Shown one piece after another: positions 42,874 to 51,222 of a DNA stretch of 64,000 nt. Below the pieces are notes generated by a model that was given only the letters and a program-made list of their open reading frames with translations, ran no database searches and was not told where the DNA came from. The translations under genes were made by a program, and so were the position numbers. Position 1 is the first letter of the stretch. Each line of letters starts with the position of its first letter. Source of the DNA: Hyalangium versicolor (lineage in GTDB: Bacteria > Myxococcota > Myxococcia > Myxococcales > Myxococcaceae); assembly GCF_020103695.1 (NCBI RefSeq), contig NZ_JAHXBF010000031.1, positions 56,410-120,409 on the forward strand, written 5' to 3'.

Positions 42874-43902
42874 CTAATAGCCGCCATGGCGCTGGCGGAA
42901 GGACTCGGGGCTCATGCCCCACCAGCGCTTGAAGGCGCGATGGAAGACGCTCGGATCGCTGTAGCCCAGCAGGAAGGAGACCTCGGCGATCGACACCCGG
43001 CGCTGTAGGAAGTCCGCCGCGCGCTGCCGACGCAATTCCTCGAGGATGCGGGCGTAGCTCTGCCCCTCTGCCGCCAGACGCCGCTGGAGCGTCCGCGCTG
43101 GCATGTGCAGCGCTCGGGCCACCGCCGCGAAGGAGCAGTCCCCTCCCGCCAGCGAGCGCTGCAGCCAGGCCTGGACCCGCACCGAGACACCAGGCTCCTC
43201 CGGTAGGGTGCTCAAGAGCTTCTGGATCTGGCGCTCGAAGATGGAGTGGACGAGCGCATCCGCGTGAACGAACGGCCGGGCGGCATCCTCCCGGGAGAAC
43301 TCGATGTCGTTGGCGGGAGCGTTGAAGAGGATCGGGCAGCCGTAGCGCTCCCGGTGCTCTCGTGTGTCCGCGGGCTCGGGGTGGACGAAGCGCACGCACA
43401 ACGGGGTGATGTCGTGCTCCGTCAGCAGCCGAGCCCCCTGGACGAACTGCGCCATGGCCATCTCCGCCAGGTGGCGGTGCGCCGGCCGCCAGGCTCCCAC
43501 GGGCGTGAACCGCATCCTCACTCCGCGCGGGGTCTCCTCGTAGCGCAGGCGCTCTCCATCCCCCCAGACGCGCTGGTAGCGCGCGCCTCGCTCCAGGGAC
43601 TCGGCCAGGTTGGCGCTGGTGGCGATCACCGCCGAGCCCACGTCATCCGGATCCACCACGGGCAGACTGGCCATGTGCAGGCCCAGGTTGTCATCGCCAC
43701 TGAGCTCGACGGCTCGCTCCAACAGCGCGTCCAGCGTGGCGTAGGGAATGCGGACCTCGGGGTCCTCCAGCTCGGCGCGGGACACGCCAAACTCCCGGCA
43801 CAGCCGCTCCGAGTCCACCGTGGGCAGGCTCAGTCCATTCAGGGCCTGGAGGGCATGGCGGACCTGCCGGGTAGAGAGCGAGGCGACAGCCGGGGAGGAC
43901 AT
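42874..43902 (-). CDS. AraC-family transcriptional regulator
   Basis: The frame opens at a GTG (43935), but the ATG at 43902 (MSSPAVASLST) is a better start, giving 342 residues. The N-terminal about 200 residues resemble the arabinose-binding-like domain of OruR/ArgR-type AraC regulators (YATLDALLERAVELSGDDNLG, RGARYQRVWGD). The C-terminus has two HTH motifs: CSFAAVARALHMPARTLQRR and ISIAEVSFLLGYSDPSVFH-like (read VSIAEVSFLLGYSDPSVFHR), ending in RWWGMSPESFR. It is divergent from the methyltransferase gene across about 95 bp. It probably regulates that gene or itself. Confidence 0.9.
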   Translation of the reverse strand: MSSPAVASLSTRQVRHALQALNGLSLPTVDSERLCREFGVSRAELEDPEVRIPYATLDALLERAVELSGDDNLGLHMASLPVVDPDDVGSAVIATSANLAESLERGARYQRVWGDGERLRYEETPRGVRMRFTPVGAWRPAHRHLAEMAMAQFVQGARLLTEHDITPLCVRFVHPEPADTREHRERYGCPILFNAPANDIEFSREDAARPFVHADALVHSIFERQIQKLLSTLPEEPGVSVRVQAWLQRSLAGGDCSFAAVARALHMPARTLQRRLAAEGQSYARILEELRRQRAADFLQRRVSIAEVSFLLGYSDPSVFHRAFKRWWGMSPESFRQRHGGY

Positions 43903-43997
43903 GGCCCGCAGGTCTACCGGGTCCCTGGCGCGCACGGCAATCCGTTCTGGCGTCCGGAGTCAGTGCGGAACATCCCCTCTGCGGGCACCTTGAAGCC

Positions 43998-44807
43998 ATG
44001 GACACCACCATGACGCAACCCCGAACCCCGTGGCCCCGGCTGCACCTCTTCGAACTGCTCGGCCAGGACTGGTACCCCACGGCCCTGCGCGACCATTCCA
44101 CGAACTATCTGGCCACCATCAGCCAGCGGATGGGCCTCTTCGACGCGGTGGCTCCCCTGCTCCTGCGAGGCCTGGAGGCAGGGAACACCAACGAAGTGCT
44201 CGATCTGGGCTCTGGAGGCGGAGGGCCGCTGCCGCGGCTGAGGGAGCTGCTGGCGCGCAAGCAGGGGCGGCAGGTTCGCCTGGTGCAGAGCGATCTGTTT
44301 CCGAACGCTCAGGCCCGCGCTCGCGCTCGCGCCGCCGGAGCGGAGTACCTGGAGCAGCCGGTGGACGCTCTACAAGTGCCCGCCGGGCTGCGCGGCATGA
44401 GGACCCTGTTCAATGCTCTTCACGAGTTCCGGCCGGACGCGGCGCGCGCGCTGCTGGCGGATGCCCAGGCGCAAGGCGTACCCATCGGGGTGTTCGAGGT
44501 GGTCGAGCGCTCTCCTCGAGGGGTGTTGAGCGCGCTGTTCATCCCGCTGCTCGTGCTGCTCTTCACCCCGCTCATCCGCCCGCTCACACTGCCAAGGCTG
44601 CTCCTGACGTATGTCGTGCCGGTGTTCCCGCTAACCATCTTCTGGGATGGGCTCGTCTCCACGCTGCGCGCTCATCGGATCGAGGAGCTGCGCCACATGA
44701 CACAGTCCCTGGCTCGCGAGGGCTACACCTGGGAGGTCGGCGAAGCGCGCATGCCCGGCAAGCCGCCCGTGACGTACGTCCTGGGCCTGCCCGTCACTGC
44801 CGCGTGA
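43998..44807 (+). CDS. SAM-dependent methyltransferase-like membrane-associated protein
   Basis: The 269-residue protein has the class I SAM-binding motif EVLDLGSGGGGPLPRL (about 66), acidic motif II region LVQSDLFPN, and TLFNALHEFRPD at motif IV. An unusual hydrophobic stretch (LSALFIPLLVLLFTPLIRPL and LLLTYVVPVFPLTIFW, about 178-220) suggests membrane association, as in enzymes acting on lipids or quinones. The substrate is unknown. It is divergent from an AraC regulator and convergent with the TPR gene (six-base gap). Confidence 0.8.
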   Translation: MDTTMTQPRTPWPRLHLFELLGQDWYPTALRDHSTNYLATISQRMGLFDAVAPLLLRGLEAGNTNEVLDLGSGGGGPLPRLRELLARKQGRQVRLVQSDLFPNAQARARARAAGAEYLEQPVDALQVPAGLRGMRTLFNALHEFRPDAARALLADAQAQGVPIGVFEVVERSPRGVLSALFIPLLVLLFTPLIRPLTLPRLLLTYVVPVFPLTIFWDGLVSTLRAHRIEELRHMTQSLAREGYTWEVGEARMPGKPPVTYVLGLPVTAA

Positions 44808-44813
44808 GCGCCG

Positions 44814-45476
44814 TCAGCGCCCGAGCGCCACGGCTCTCACCCACCGTCCCCAGGCCCCCGCGCTGGGAGCCACGCGCACCAGCGCCCAGCGCAGCCTCCG
44901 AAGCTGACGGCGATCCCGCGCCTCCCGCTCCAGCGGGTTGAGCAGGGCCATCGCCTCGGCCTGGTGCCGCTCGCCCGCCAGTTGCACCGCCAGATCCAGC
45001 TTCACCTCGAACATCGTGGGATCCAGCGCCAGCACGTCCTGCAGCAGGGTGATGGCGCCTCGGCGCTCGTCTTTGCGGCGGAAGTGGAGCCGGCCTCGCA
45101 GCAGCGTCTTCAACGCGTCCACGCGGTGCCCCTTCGAGAGGTTCAGCTGCGACAACTGCTGCCACAGCTTCACGTTGTGCGGGAACGTGTCCGCCGCCTG
45201 CGCGTACACGGCCAGCGCCTTGTCCGCGAAGCCCTTGTCCAGGTGCCCCTGCGCCGCGGCCTGGAAGCTCTGGAGCGCCGCCTCGGCCTGCTTCGCTCGT
45301 GCCAGCAACGGCGCAAGCTTCCCGTGCACGACGGGATCCTTCGGCTCCAGCTCCAGGGCCTTCCGGTACCCCGCGATGGCCTTGTTCAACCGGCCCTTGG
45401 AGCGCGCCTGATCGGCTGCTGCGATGATCTCCGAACGCGACTGGGGCGCTTTGCTTCCGAAGAGCATGGCCCGCAT
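44814..45476 (-). CDS. TPR-repeat protein
   Basis: The 220-residue protein contains about four TPR-like helix pairs (IAGYRKALELEPKDP, ALAVYAQAADTFPHN, ITLLQDVLALDPTM). There is no signal peptide or membrane segment; a basic tail (RQLRRLRWALVR) ends it. A second ATG nine bases inside could be the start. TPRs mediate protein contacts; partners are not apparent from the context. Confidence 0.78.
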   Translation of the reverse strand: MRAMLFGSKAPQSRSEIIAAADQARSKGRLNKAIAGYRKALELEPKDPVVHGKLAPLLARAKQAEAALQSFQAAAQGHLDKGFADKALAVYAQAADTFPHNVKLWQQLSQLNLSKGHRVDALKTLLRGRLHFRRKDERRGAITLLQDVLALDPTMFEVKLDLAVQLAGERHQAEAMALLNPLEREARDRRQLRRLRWALVRVAPSAGAWGRWVRAVALGR

Positions 45477-45520
45477 CGTACCCCGCCCGTGCCGACGGGG
45501 TACGAGTTGCCACGCGGGCG

Positions 45521-46687
45521 TTATTTTTCAATACGCCCCTGAGCGCTCACCGGGCGCTCACCGGCTGCTCGCGCCGCCCACTCCCACGCCGAGCCCCGAT
45601 GCAGCGCGGCGTAGATGTCGTCTCGCAGCGTGTTGCACTCCTCGTGCGTGAGCGTGCGTTCCAGCGAGCGCAGCACCACGCGCAGCAGCACGTTCTTCTG
45701 CCCAGGGGAAACGCCCATCCTCGCCACGGCCGATGCGGGAAGCGCTCGGTACGGTGTCTCGGAGAGCACCTCCACGCTCTCCACCAATTCCGCCCGATCG
45801 CCCAGCGCGGCACGGACCGCGTCGCCCAGTTCCTCGGGCGTGTCGTCCTCTTGCAGCACCAGGGACACGTCCCTGCGCACCGCCGGCATGGACGACACCG
45901 GGCGGTATGGCTCCAGGTCGAGCAGCTGCGAGGCGATGCGCGGATCCGCCGAGCGCAGCAACCGGATGTCGTCCACCCCCTTGCGCAACATCAGGATGCG
46001 GTCGAGCCCCAGGCCCATGGCCAGCCCCGTGGTGCTCCCCTGCTCCAGGCCGCACTCCACCAGCAGCGCCGGCAGGGCCAGTCCGCACTCGCCGATCTCC
46101 ACCCACTGCGAGCCCTCGCGGACGTCGATCTGCAGGCCATCCGTCGTGTACGGGTGCCTCGCCGGCTCCACACGCAATTCCCGTCCCGGGAGTACGGCAC
46201 GGACGACTGTCTCGATCATCTCTTGCAAGTCCGCCACGCCCAGAGGTTCGCCTCGCCGCACGCGCCAGAGATCCATCTGGTGAGGCTCGCCGGTGTGGAG
46301 CCGGTCGATGCAGTCGCGCCGATAGACGAGCCCGGGACACGCCAGAAGCACATCCTCAGGTGAGGCTTCGCGTAGCTGGCGCAGCCGGCCCGGGATCATC
46401 GCCGAGGTCTGCGTTCGCAGCAGCGCGGTGTCACAGACGTAGCGCGTGTAGCGAGCGTCTCGCGCGGCGCCCTCGGGTGGGTAGTGGAGATGATCGTAGT
46501 TGTCGGCGACGGAGACGATGGGACTCTGCCGGTGGACCTGGACTTCGCAGCCCCACGCTCGGCGCAGGGCCTCCAGCGCAGCGTCGATGAGCTGCTGCAT
46601 CGCGTGGGGGCCAGCGGACGGGTCGGTGAGATCGCGAACGGACAGCGCGCGCCGCACGTCGGCGGCGCTCAGAATGGAGATAGACAT
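45521..46687 (-). CDS. Single-chain phenylalanyl-tRNA synthetase-like protein (PheS core plus FDX-ACB)
   Basis: The ATG at 46687 follows GAGAGGTTTTCCC; the product is 388 residues. Residues about 1-270 are a class II synthetase core of the PheS type: motif-2-like region, GLVYRRDCIDRLHTGEPHQM, and motif 3 GLAMGLGLDRILMLRKGVDD, followed by IRLLRSADPRI. Residues about 290-388 form an FDX-ACB domain (PAVRRDVSLVLQEDDTPEEL, LTHEECNTLRDDIYAAL), normally the C-terminus of bacterial PheT. The N-terminal coiled coil of PheS is absent. The fusion resembles the monomeric mitochondrial enzyme. It could charge tRNA-Phe or act as a paralogue with another role, and a normal pheST elsewhere is expected but not visible. 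Confidence 0.85.
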   Translation of the reverse strand: MSISILSAADVRRALSVRDLTDPSAGPHAMQQLIDAALEALRRAWGCEVQVHRQSPIVSVADNYDHLHYPPEGAARDARYTRYVCDTALLRTQTSAMIPGRLRQLREASPEDVLLACPGLVYRRDCIDRLHTGEPHQMDLWRVRRGEPLGVADLQEMIETVVRAVLPGRELRVEPARHPYTTDGLQIDVREGSQWVEIGECGLALPALLVECGLEQGSTTGLAMGLGLDRILMLRKGVDDIRLLRSADPRIASQLLDLEPYRPVSSMPAVRRDVSLVLQEDDTPEELGDAVRAALGDRAELVESVEVLSETPYRALPASAVARMGVSPGQKNVLLRVVLRSLERTLTHEECNTLRDDIYAALHRGSAWEWAARAAGERPVSAQGRIEK

Positions 46688-46939
46688 GGGAAAACCTCTC
46701 GGCTCGGAAGGGAACGGAACGGTCACAGCCTCGAATGCCCCCCCGGCGAGTCCGGGCGAGCATCACGCCGAGGTGGCGATCCGCTACCGAGAGGAGTGCG
46801 CGCTACGGCAGCACGGCCTCCCGACACCCGAACGGGGCCGGGGGGCTGCTAAATCGACGAGCACACACCCAATGACGCATACCTGATGTGTAACCGCGTC
46901 CCTTGCTCCTGGCAAGAGGCCCCCCTGGAGGACACCCGC

Positions 46940-47353
46940 ATGAGCTCGCTCCACTCCTTCTCCATCCACCGCGTGGCACTGGCCGTCGTCGCGAGCCTGG
47001 CGCTGGCGCTGCCCACCCACGCCGAGGCTCCCGCCCCCAAGCCCGCTGCGGGTGACGGCGCCATCCTGCTCACCATCTTCCTGCGCCACGACCAGACCAA
47101 GACGCTGGACGAGATCAACGCGCAGCTCGATCGCACCGGCTTCCGGAAGAACTTCCCGCCCGAGGGCGTGGAGGTGGTCTCCTGGTACGTGATGATGGGA
47201 ATCGGACAGGTCGTCACCCTGCGCGTGCCCCCGGAGAAGCTGCGCACGGTCAACCTCGCCATCGAGAAGGGCGCGTGGGGTGCGTTCCGCACCGAGTTCT
47301 ACGCCACCTACGACTACCGCCCCGTCTGGGAGGAGCAGCGCAAGGCCCGCTGA
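46940..47353 (+). CDS. Small exported hypothetical protein
   Basis: The frame is open from 46886, but the ATG at 46940 follows CTGGAGGACACC and starts a signal peptide (HRVALAVVASLALALPTHA), giving 137 residues. The mature part has a ferredoxin-like alternating pattern (ILLTIFLRHDQTKTLDEINA, GVEVVSWYVMMGIGQVVTLR). I know no function. It is divergent from the PheRS-like gene. Confidence 0.72.
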   Translation: MSSLHSFSIHRVALAVVASLALALPTHAEAPAPKPAAGDGAILLTIFLRHDQTKTLDEINAQLDRTGFRKNFPPEGVEVVSWYVMMGIGQVVTLRVPPEKLRTVNLAIEKGAWGAFRTEFYATYDYRPVWEEQRKAR

Positions 47354-47445
47354 TCCAAAATTCCGGAAGCCCCGTTTACCTCGTGCCGTATTTCTGGAAC
47401 AATCCACGGGAGCGGTAAGAAACGTCCCTCCCTCCCGAGAGTTCC

Positions 47446-48273
47446 ATGACGACGACGACCCGTACCTCCGCCGCGGCTCCGCGCACTGCGGCTGCCGCCA
47501 CCCAGCCCACCGTGACCGCGCCGGCCGCGGGCCTGAAGGAGGGAGACAAGGGTCCCAAGGTCAAGCAGCTCCAAGATGCGCTCGTGAAGCTGAAGTACCT
47601 GACGGCGGCTCAGGTGGCCTCGGGGCCCGGCATCTTCGGCAAGCAGACCGAGGCGGCGGTGAAGAAGTTCCAGACGGACCAGAAGCTGCCCACCACTGGC
47701 TACTACGGCGAGCAGACGCAGGCGGCACTGAAGAAGGAGCTGGCCAAGACGGGAGGGACGACCCAGACGCCCTCCACGCCGGGCGTCTTCAAGAAGCCGC
47801 CGGTCGTCAGCGCGCCCTCGCCCAACTTCGATGATCGCAAGGGGATGGACATCGACACCATCGTCATCCACCACACCGCGTCCAACAACGGCGCGGCGGA
47901 CCTGGCGCACATGAAGGATCCGAAGGCCGAGGTGTCCGCGCACTACATGGTGGACCGCGATGGGAAGATCTACCAGCTCGTCAATGACACCAAGCGCGCC
48001 TGGCACGCCGGCAAGGGCGAGCTGCACGGCGAGCCCACGGACGTGAACGGCCGCTCCATCGGCATCGAGATCGTCAATGACGGCAGCGGCAAGACGGCCT
48101 TCACCGAGGCGCAGTACAAGTCGCTGACGCAGCTCGTGGGCTTCCTGAAGCAGGAATACAAGGTCCCCATGGACAACATCGTCGGCCACAAGGACGTGGC
48201 CGTGCCCAAGGGCCGCAAGAGCGACCCGGCGGCCAACTTCGACTGGACCCGGCTGCGCAAGGGCATCTCCTGA
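47446..48273 (+). CDS. Peptidoglycan-binding N-acetylmuramoyl-L-alanine amidase
   Basis: The 275-residue protein has a Thr/Ala-rich start, then a peptidoglycan-binding domain (about 30-100: GDKGPKVKQLQDALVKLKYL, GIFGKQTEAAVKKFQ) and an amidase_2 domain (about 130-272) with the zinc ligands in TIVIHHTAS and NIVGHKDVAVPKG and the aromatic HYMVDRDGKIYQLV. It hydrolyses the amide bond between muramic acid and the stem peptide. No Sec signal is visible, so export would need lysis or a non-classical route. A toxin or phage-like origin is possible. The next gene follows after 16 bases. Confidence 0.88.
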   Translation: MTTTTRTSAAAPRTAAAATQPTVTAPAAGLKEGDKGPKVKQLQDALVKLKYLTAAQVASGPGIFGKQTEAAVKKFQTDQKLPTTGYYGEQTQAALKKELAKTGGTTQTPSTPGVFKKPPVVSAPSPNFDDRKGMDIDTIVIHHTASNNGAADLAHMKDPKAEVSAHYMVDRDGKIYQLVNDTKRAWHAGKGELHGEPTDVNGRSIGIEIVNDGSGKTAFTEAQYKSLTQLVGFLKQEYKVPMDNIVGHKDVAVPKGRKSDPAANFDWTRLRKGIS

Positions 48274-48289
48274 GCGTGCGGGGAGCCCC

Positions 48290-48700
48290 TTGACCGTCCT
48301 GCGACACGCCTTCGCGCTGTATGCCGTCCGCGAGCTGAGCCGCTTCACCTCGGCCTTCGCTCGCGAGCGGGAGGGTTCTTCCCTGGACGCGGGCCTGCGG
48401 AGCATCCGCGAGGCGTGCCTGGCCACCCTCGGCATGGAGTTCGACACGCTCACGCGCTTCGACGCGAAGTCGGTCGTCGGCCTGTTCGCCGCCCCGGAGC
48501 AGGCGCGCGTGCTCGCCCGGCTGGTGGATGAACGGGCGAGGCTCATGGTGCAGCACGGCCAGCTCGCCGCGGGACTGGATGACAGCGTCTACGCGGGACA
48601 ACTCCTGGCCTGTTCGCGCCAGCGCTTCGGCGTACCGCGAGACACCCGGGCCGCCGAGCTCATGCAGCGCGAGGTGGGCGAGCCCTCCGTGCTCGTGTGA
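48290..48700 (+). CDS. Hypothetical protein downstream of amidase
   Basis: The TTG start lies behind GGGGAGCC, 16 bases after the amidase stop, so the genes are probably co-transcribed. The 136-residue protein is all alpha-helical by pattern, soluble, with Arg/Glu-rich helices and no signal peptide or recognised family. An accessory or immunity-type role for the amidase is a guess from position only. Confidence 0.62.
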   Translation: MTVLRHAFALYAVRELSRFTSAFAREREGSSLDAGLRSIREACLATLGMEFDTLTRFDAKSVVGLFAAPEQARVLARLVDERARLMVQHGQLAAGLDDSVYAGQLLACSRQRFGVPRDTRAAELMQREVGEPSVLV

Positions 48701-48712
48701 CCCGCGCCGCCG

Positions 48713-49504
48713 CTACCAGGCGATCGGCTTGCGATCCTGGAAGAACCCACCCGAGGGGCCATCCGGAGGCAGCATCGCCGCCCAGGCGATGGTGTCGGCA
48801 CCCGCCTCCACGCTGAGCGGAGCGCTGGGACCGCCCATGCGCGTGCGCACCCAACCCGGACACACAGCGTTCACCAGCAACTGCCGCTCCTTGAACTCCT
48901 CCGCCAGCCGCCGCGTCAGCGCGTTGAGCGCCGCCTTCGAGACCCGGTACGCCGAGCGCGGCCAGCCCTTGCGCGCAAACTGCCCGCTGCGCACGTCCTC
49001 GATGAACTCTCGCACCAGCGCGGCCAGCGTCTCCTTCGAAGGCGGCGGATCGAACCGGCGGCGGATCTCCGGACACAGCCTCCCCAGCTCGCCCCCATCG
49101 CTCGACACCATGACGAGCCGCCCGTGCTTCTCCAGCAAGAGCCCCAGCCGCTCCGCCACGAGCCAGGCCCCGAAGAAGTTCACCACCGTCGTCTGCTCGG
49201 CCACGCGCGCGTCGAAGCCATCCATGGTGATGGCGGCGTTGTTCACCAGCGCCGACAGCCGCTGTCCCTGACGCTCCAGCTTCGTGGCCAGCGTGAGGAT
49301 GCTCTCCTGCGAGGCCACATCCAGCGGCTCGAAGACGACGTCCAGGCTCTCGGTGCGCAGCGTGCGGGCCGCCTGCTCGCCGCCAGCGGTGTCCCTGGCC
49401 GTCAGCAGCACCCGCATCCCCGCGCGGGCCAGTTGCCGGCATACCTCGAACCCGATCCCTCGGTTGCCTCCCGTAACAAGGACCGTTCCCTTCGCCTGTG
49501 GCAT
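48713..49504 (-). CDS. Short-chain dehydrogenase, carbonyl-reductase-like
   Basis: The 263-residue SDR starts at an ATG behind GGGGGAGGAGAC. It has the cofactor motif TGGNRGIGFEV, NNAAI, Ser in VMVSSDGGEL, and the catalytic YRVSK with an unusually long insert between Ser and Tyr. Such an insert is typical of monomeric carbonyl reductases related to human CBR1. NADP(H)-dependent reduction of carbonyl compounds is the family role. Confidence 0.85.
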   Translation of the reverse strand: MPQAKGTVLVTGGNRGIGFEVCRQLARAGMRVLLTARDTAGGEQAARTLRTESLDVVFEPLDVASQESILTLATKLERQGQRLSALVNNAAITMDGFDARVAEQTTVVNFFGAWLVAERLGLLLEKHGRLVMVSSDGGELGRLCPEIRRRFDPPPSKETLAALVREFIEDVRSGQFARKGWPRSAYRVSKAALNALTRRLAEEFKERQLLVNAVCPGWVRTRMGGPSAPLSVEAGADTIAWAAMLPPDGPSGGFFQDRKPIAW

Positions 49505-49666
49505 GTGTCTCCTCCCCCAACGGAGCGCTCCTCCTTCTTAGAAGGTCATGAGCTCCGATGCAGGGACATCGCAAACGCCGCTTCTGTTGCGGCGGCCTTA
49601 AACAGCAGCGCTCCGCTTTTTACGCCGTGAATAAATTTTGAGGCTCTCACAAGCTTTACTTGTTTT

Positions 49667-49689
49667 ACAGGCCTTACAGGAAGGCCTGT
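49667..49689 (-). terminator. Hairpin downstream of CrtI-like gene
   Basis: The perfect 9-bp stem ACAGGCCTT/AAGGCCTGT (49667-49675, 49681-49689) with a 5-nt loop lies just after the stop of the minus-strand oxidoreductase. No clear U-run follows on that strand. Confidence 0.5.
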
Positions 49690-49696
49690 GTGGGCC

Positions 49697-51193
49697 TCAG
49701 CGGCGAGCGGCGATGCGGGCGGCGGTGCGAATGCCTCCGAGCGCGGTGGCGAGGGTGCTCTGCCCCGGGAAGACAGAGTCCCCCACGAGCCAGAGCCCTT
49801 CGGCCACCGGCCGTGGGCTCAGCTCTCGGTACTGGTGCAGGCCGGCGCGGCGCGGAACGCCTCCCACCGCTCCTGCGTCGCGCCGGGTGAAGCGCTCGAA
49901 GGTCCGAGGCGAGGCCGTCAGCTCGTGGAGCACGTGGGCCTCCCACTCGGGTGCCAGCCGTGCCAGGCCTTCGCGCATCCGGGACTGGATGCCGGCGATG
50001 TAGCGGCCCTGGGCCTCGGGGGACTGCTCGGCCATGCGGCGCAGAGGCACATGGGTGGAGAGGGTGAGCGTGCGGTAGCCCGGAGGCGCGCGGCCGGTGT
50101 CCGCCTCTCCGCTGATGGAGACGAAGAGGTGATTGCCCTCCACGAGCGGGGCGGATTCGTCCTGGACCAGCTCCAGATGGCAGGCCTTGGCCGGAGCGCC
50201 CTCGGGAGCCCGCGCCACGCGGTACAGCATGGCCGCGCCCCACCCCTCCTCCACGCGCCCGGCCAGTTCCACGAGTCGAGGCAGCCGCTCCGGAGGCAGG
50301 CCCAGCAGGCGCAGCAGCCCCCGAGGCAGCACGTTGGCGGCCACCTGCCGGGCATGCAGTTCGCCCCGGCGTGTCTCCACCCGCCAGCCGCCGGGCTCGG
50401 GGGCCAGGGACTTCACCCGGTTGGCGAGCAGCACCTGACCGCCGCTGCGCTGGATGGCCTCCACGAGCGCCGATGCGAGCCGGCCAATGCCGCCCCGTAC
50501 ATGGCCCGTTCCCCGCCAGTAGTAGTCCATGGCGGCCAGGGCGATGGGAGCCTCGGCCTCGGCGGCGCTGCACTGGACGGTGATCTGGCAGAGCGCGTCC
50601 AGGAACGTGCGCAGCGGGGTGAAGCGCAGGAGCCCGAAGTGCTCGAGCACGGCTCCCAGGGGACGGCCCAGCCAGCGCAACAGGGGCACGTACCGGGGCA
50701 CGCGGGCGGCGTGGCGCAGCAGGGCCCGGACATCCAGCGGAGGCAACAGCGCGGGCTCATCGAAGAGCGCCCAGAGGGCATCGGCCACCTGGCGCTGGAG
50801 GGCAAAGAAGTCCCGCAGCCCACCCACGGGAGCATCCGGTAGGAGGAAGAGCTGCTCCAGAAAGCGCTGGCGATCCCGATGGACGCTCAGCTTCAGCGAA
50901 GGCGTGCGCAGCTCCACGAGCGGATCGATCCAGTCCACCTCCACGTCGAGCCCATACCGCCGCACCCACTGGCCGAAGAGCTGCTCCTCGGCGAGGCCAG
51001 AGAACAAGGTCGCGCCGGACTCGAACGCGTAGCCATCGCGGTGGAATGTGCTGGCACAGCCGCCGGGATAGTTGAGCGCCTCGCACAGGGCAACGCGGGC
51101 GCCGCGCTGTGCCAACTCGAGCGCCGTGGCGAGCCCGCCGAAGCCCGCGCCCACCACCACCGCGTCATAAGAGGACTCCGGCATGCCCCCCAT
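49697..51193 (-). CDS. CrtI/phytoene-desaturase-like FAD oxidoreductase
   Basis: The 498-residue protein has an N-terminal FAD fingerprint (YDAVVVGAGFGGLATALELA), GGCASTFHRDGYAFESGATL typical of carotenoid isomerase/desaturase relatives, and the C-terminal FAD motif LWLVGDSVFPGQSTLATALGG. ATG at 51193 and ATG at 51184 are both possible starts. Family members desaturate, isomerise or saturate isoprenoid or polyene substrates. No carotenoid biosynthetic neighbours are present, so the substrate stays open. Confidence 0.85.
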   Translation of the reverse strand: MGGMPESSYDAVVVGAGFGGLATALELAQRGARVALCEALNYPGGCASTFHRDGYAFESGATLFSGLAEEQLFGQWVRRYGLDVEVDWIDPLVELRTPSLKLSVHRDRQRFLEQLFLLPDAPVGGLRDFFALQRQVADALWALFDEPALLPPLDVRALLRHAARVPRYVPLLRWLGRPLGAVLEHFGLLRFTPLRTFLDALCQITVQCSAAEAEAPIALAAMDYYWRGTGHVRGGIGRLASALVEAIQRSGGQVLLANRVKSLAPEPGGWRVETRRGELHARQVAANVLPRGLLRLLGLPPERLPRLVELAGRVEEGWGAAMLYRVARAPEGAPAKACHLELVQDESAPLVEGNHLFVSISGEADTGRAPPGYRTLTLSTHVPLRRMAEQSPEAQGRYIAGIQSRMREGLARLAPEWEAHVLHELTASPRTFERFTRRDAGAVGGVPRRAGLHQYRELSPRPVAEGLWLVGDSVFPGQSTLATALGGIRTAARIAARR

Positions 51194-51222
51194 GGAGTGC
51201 CCACGCTGCTCCGGACGTGCCG

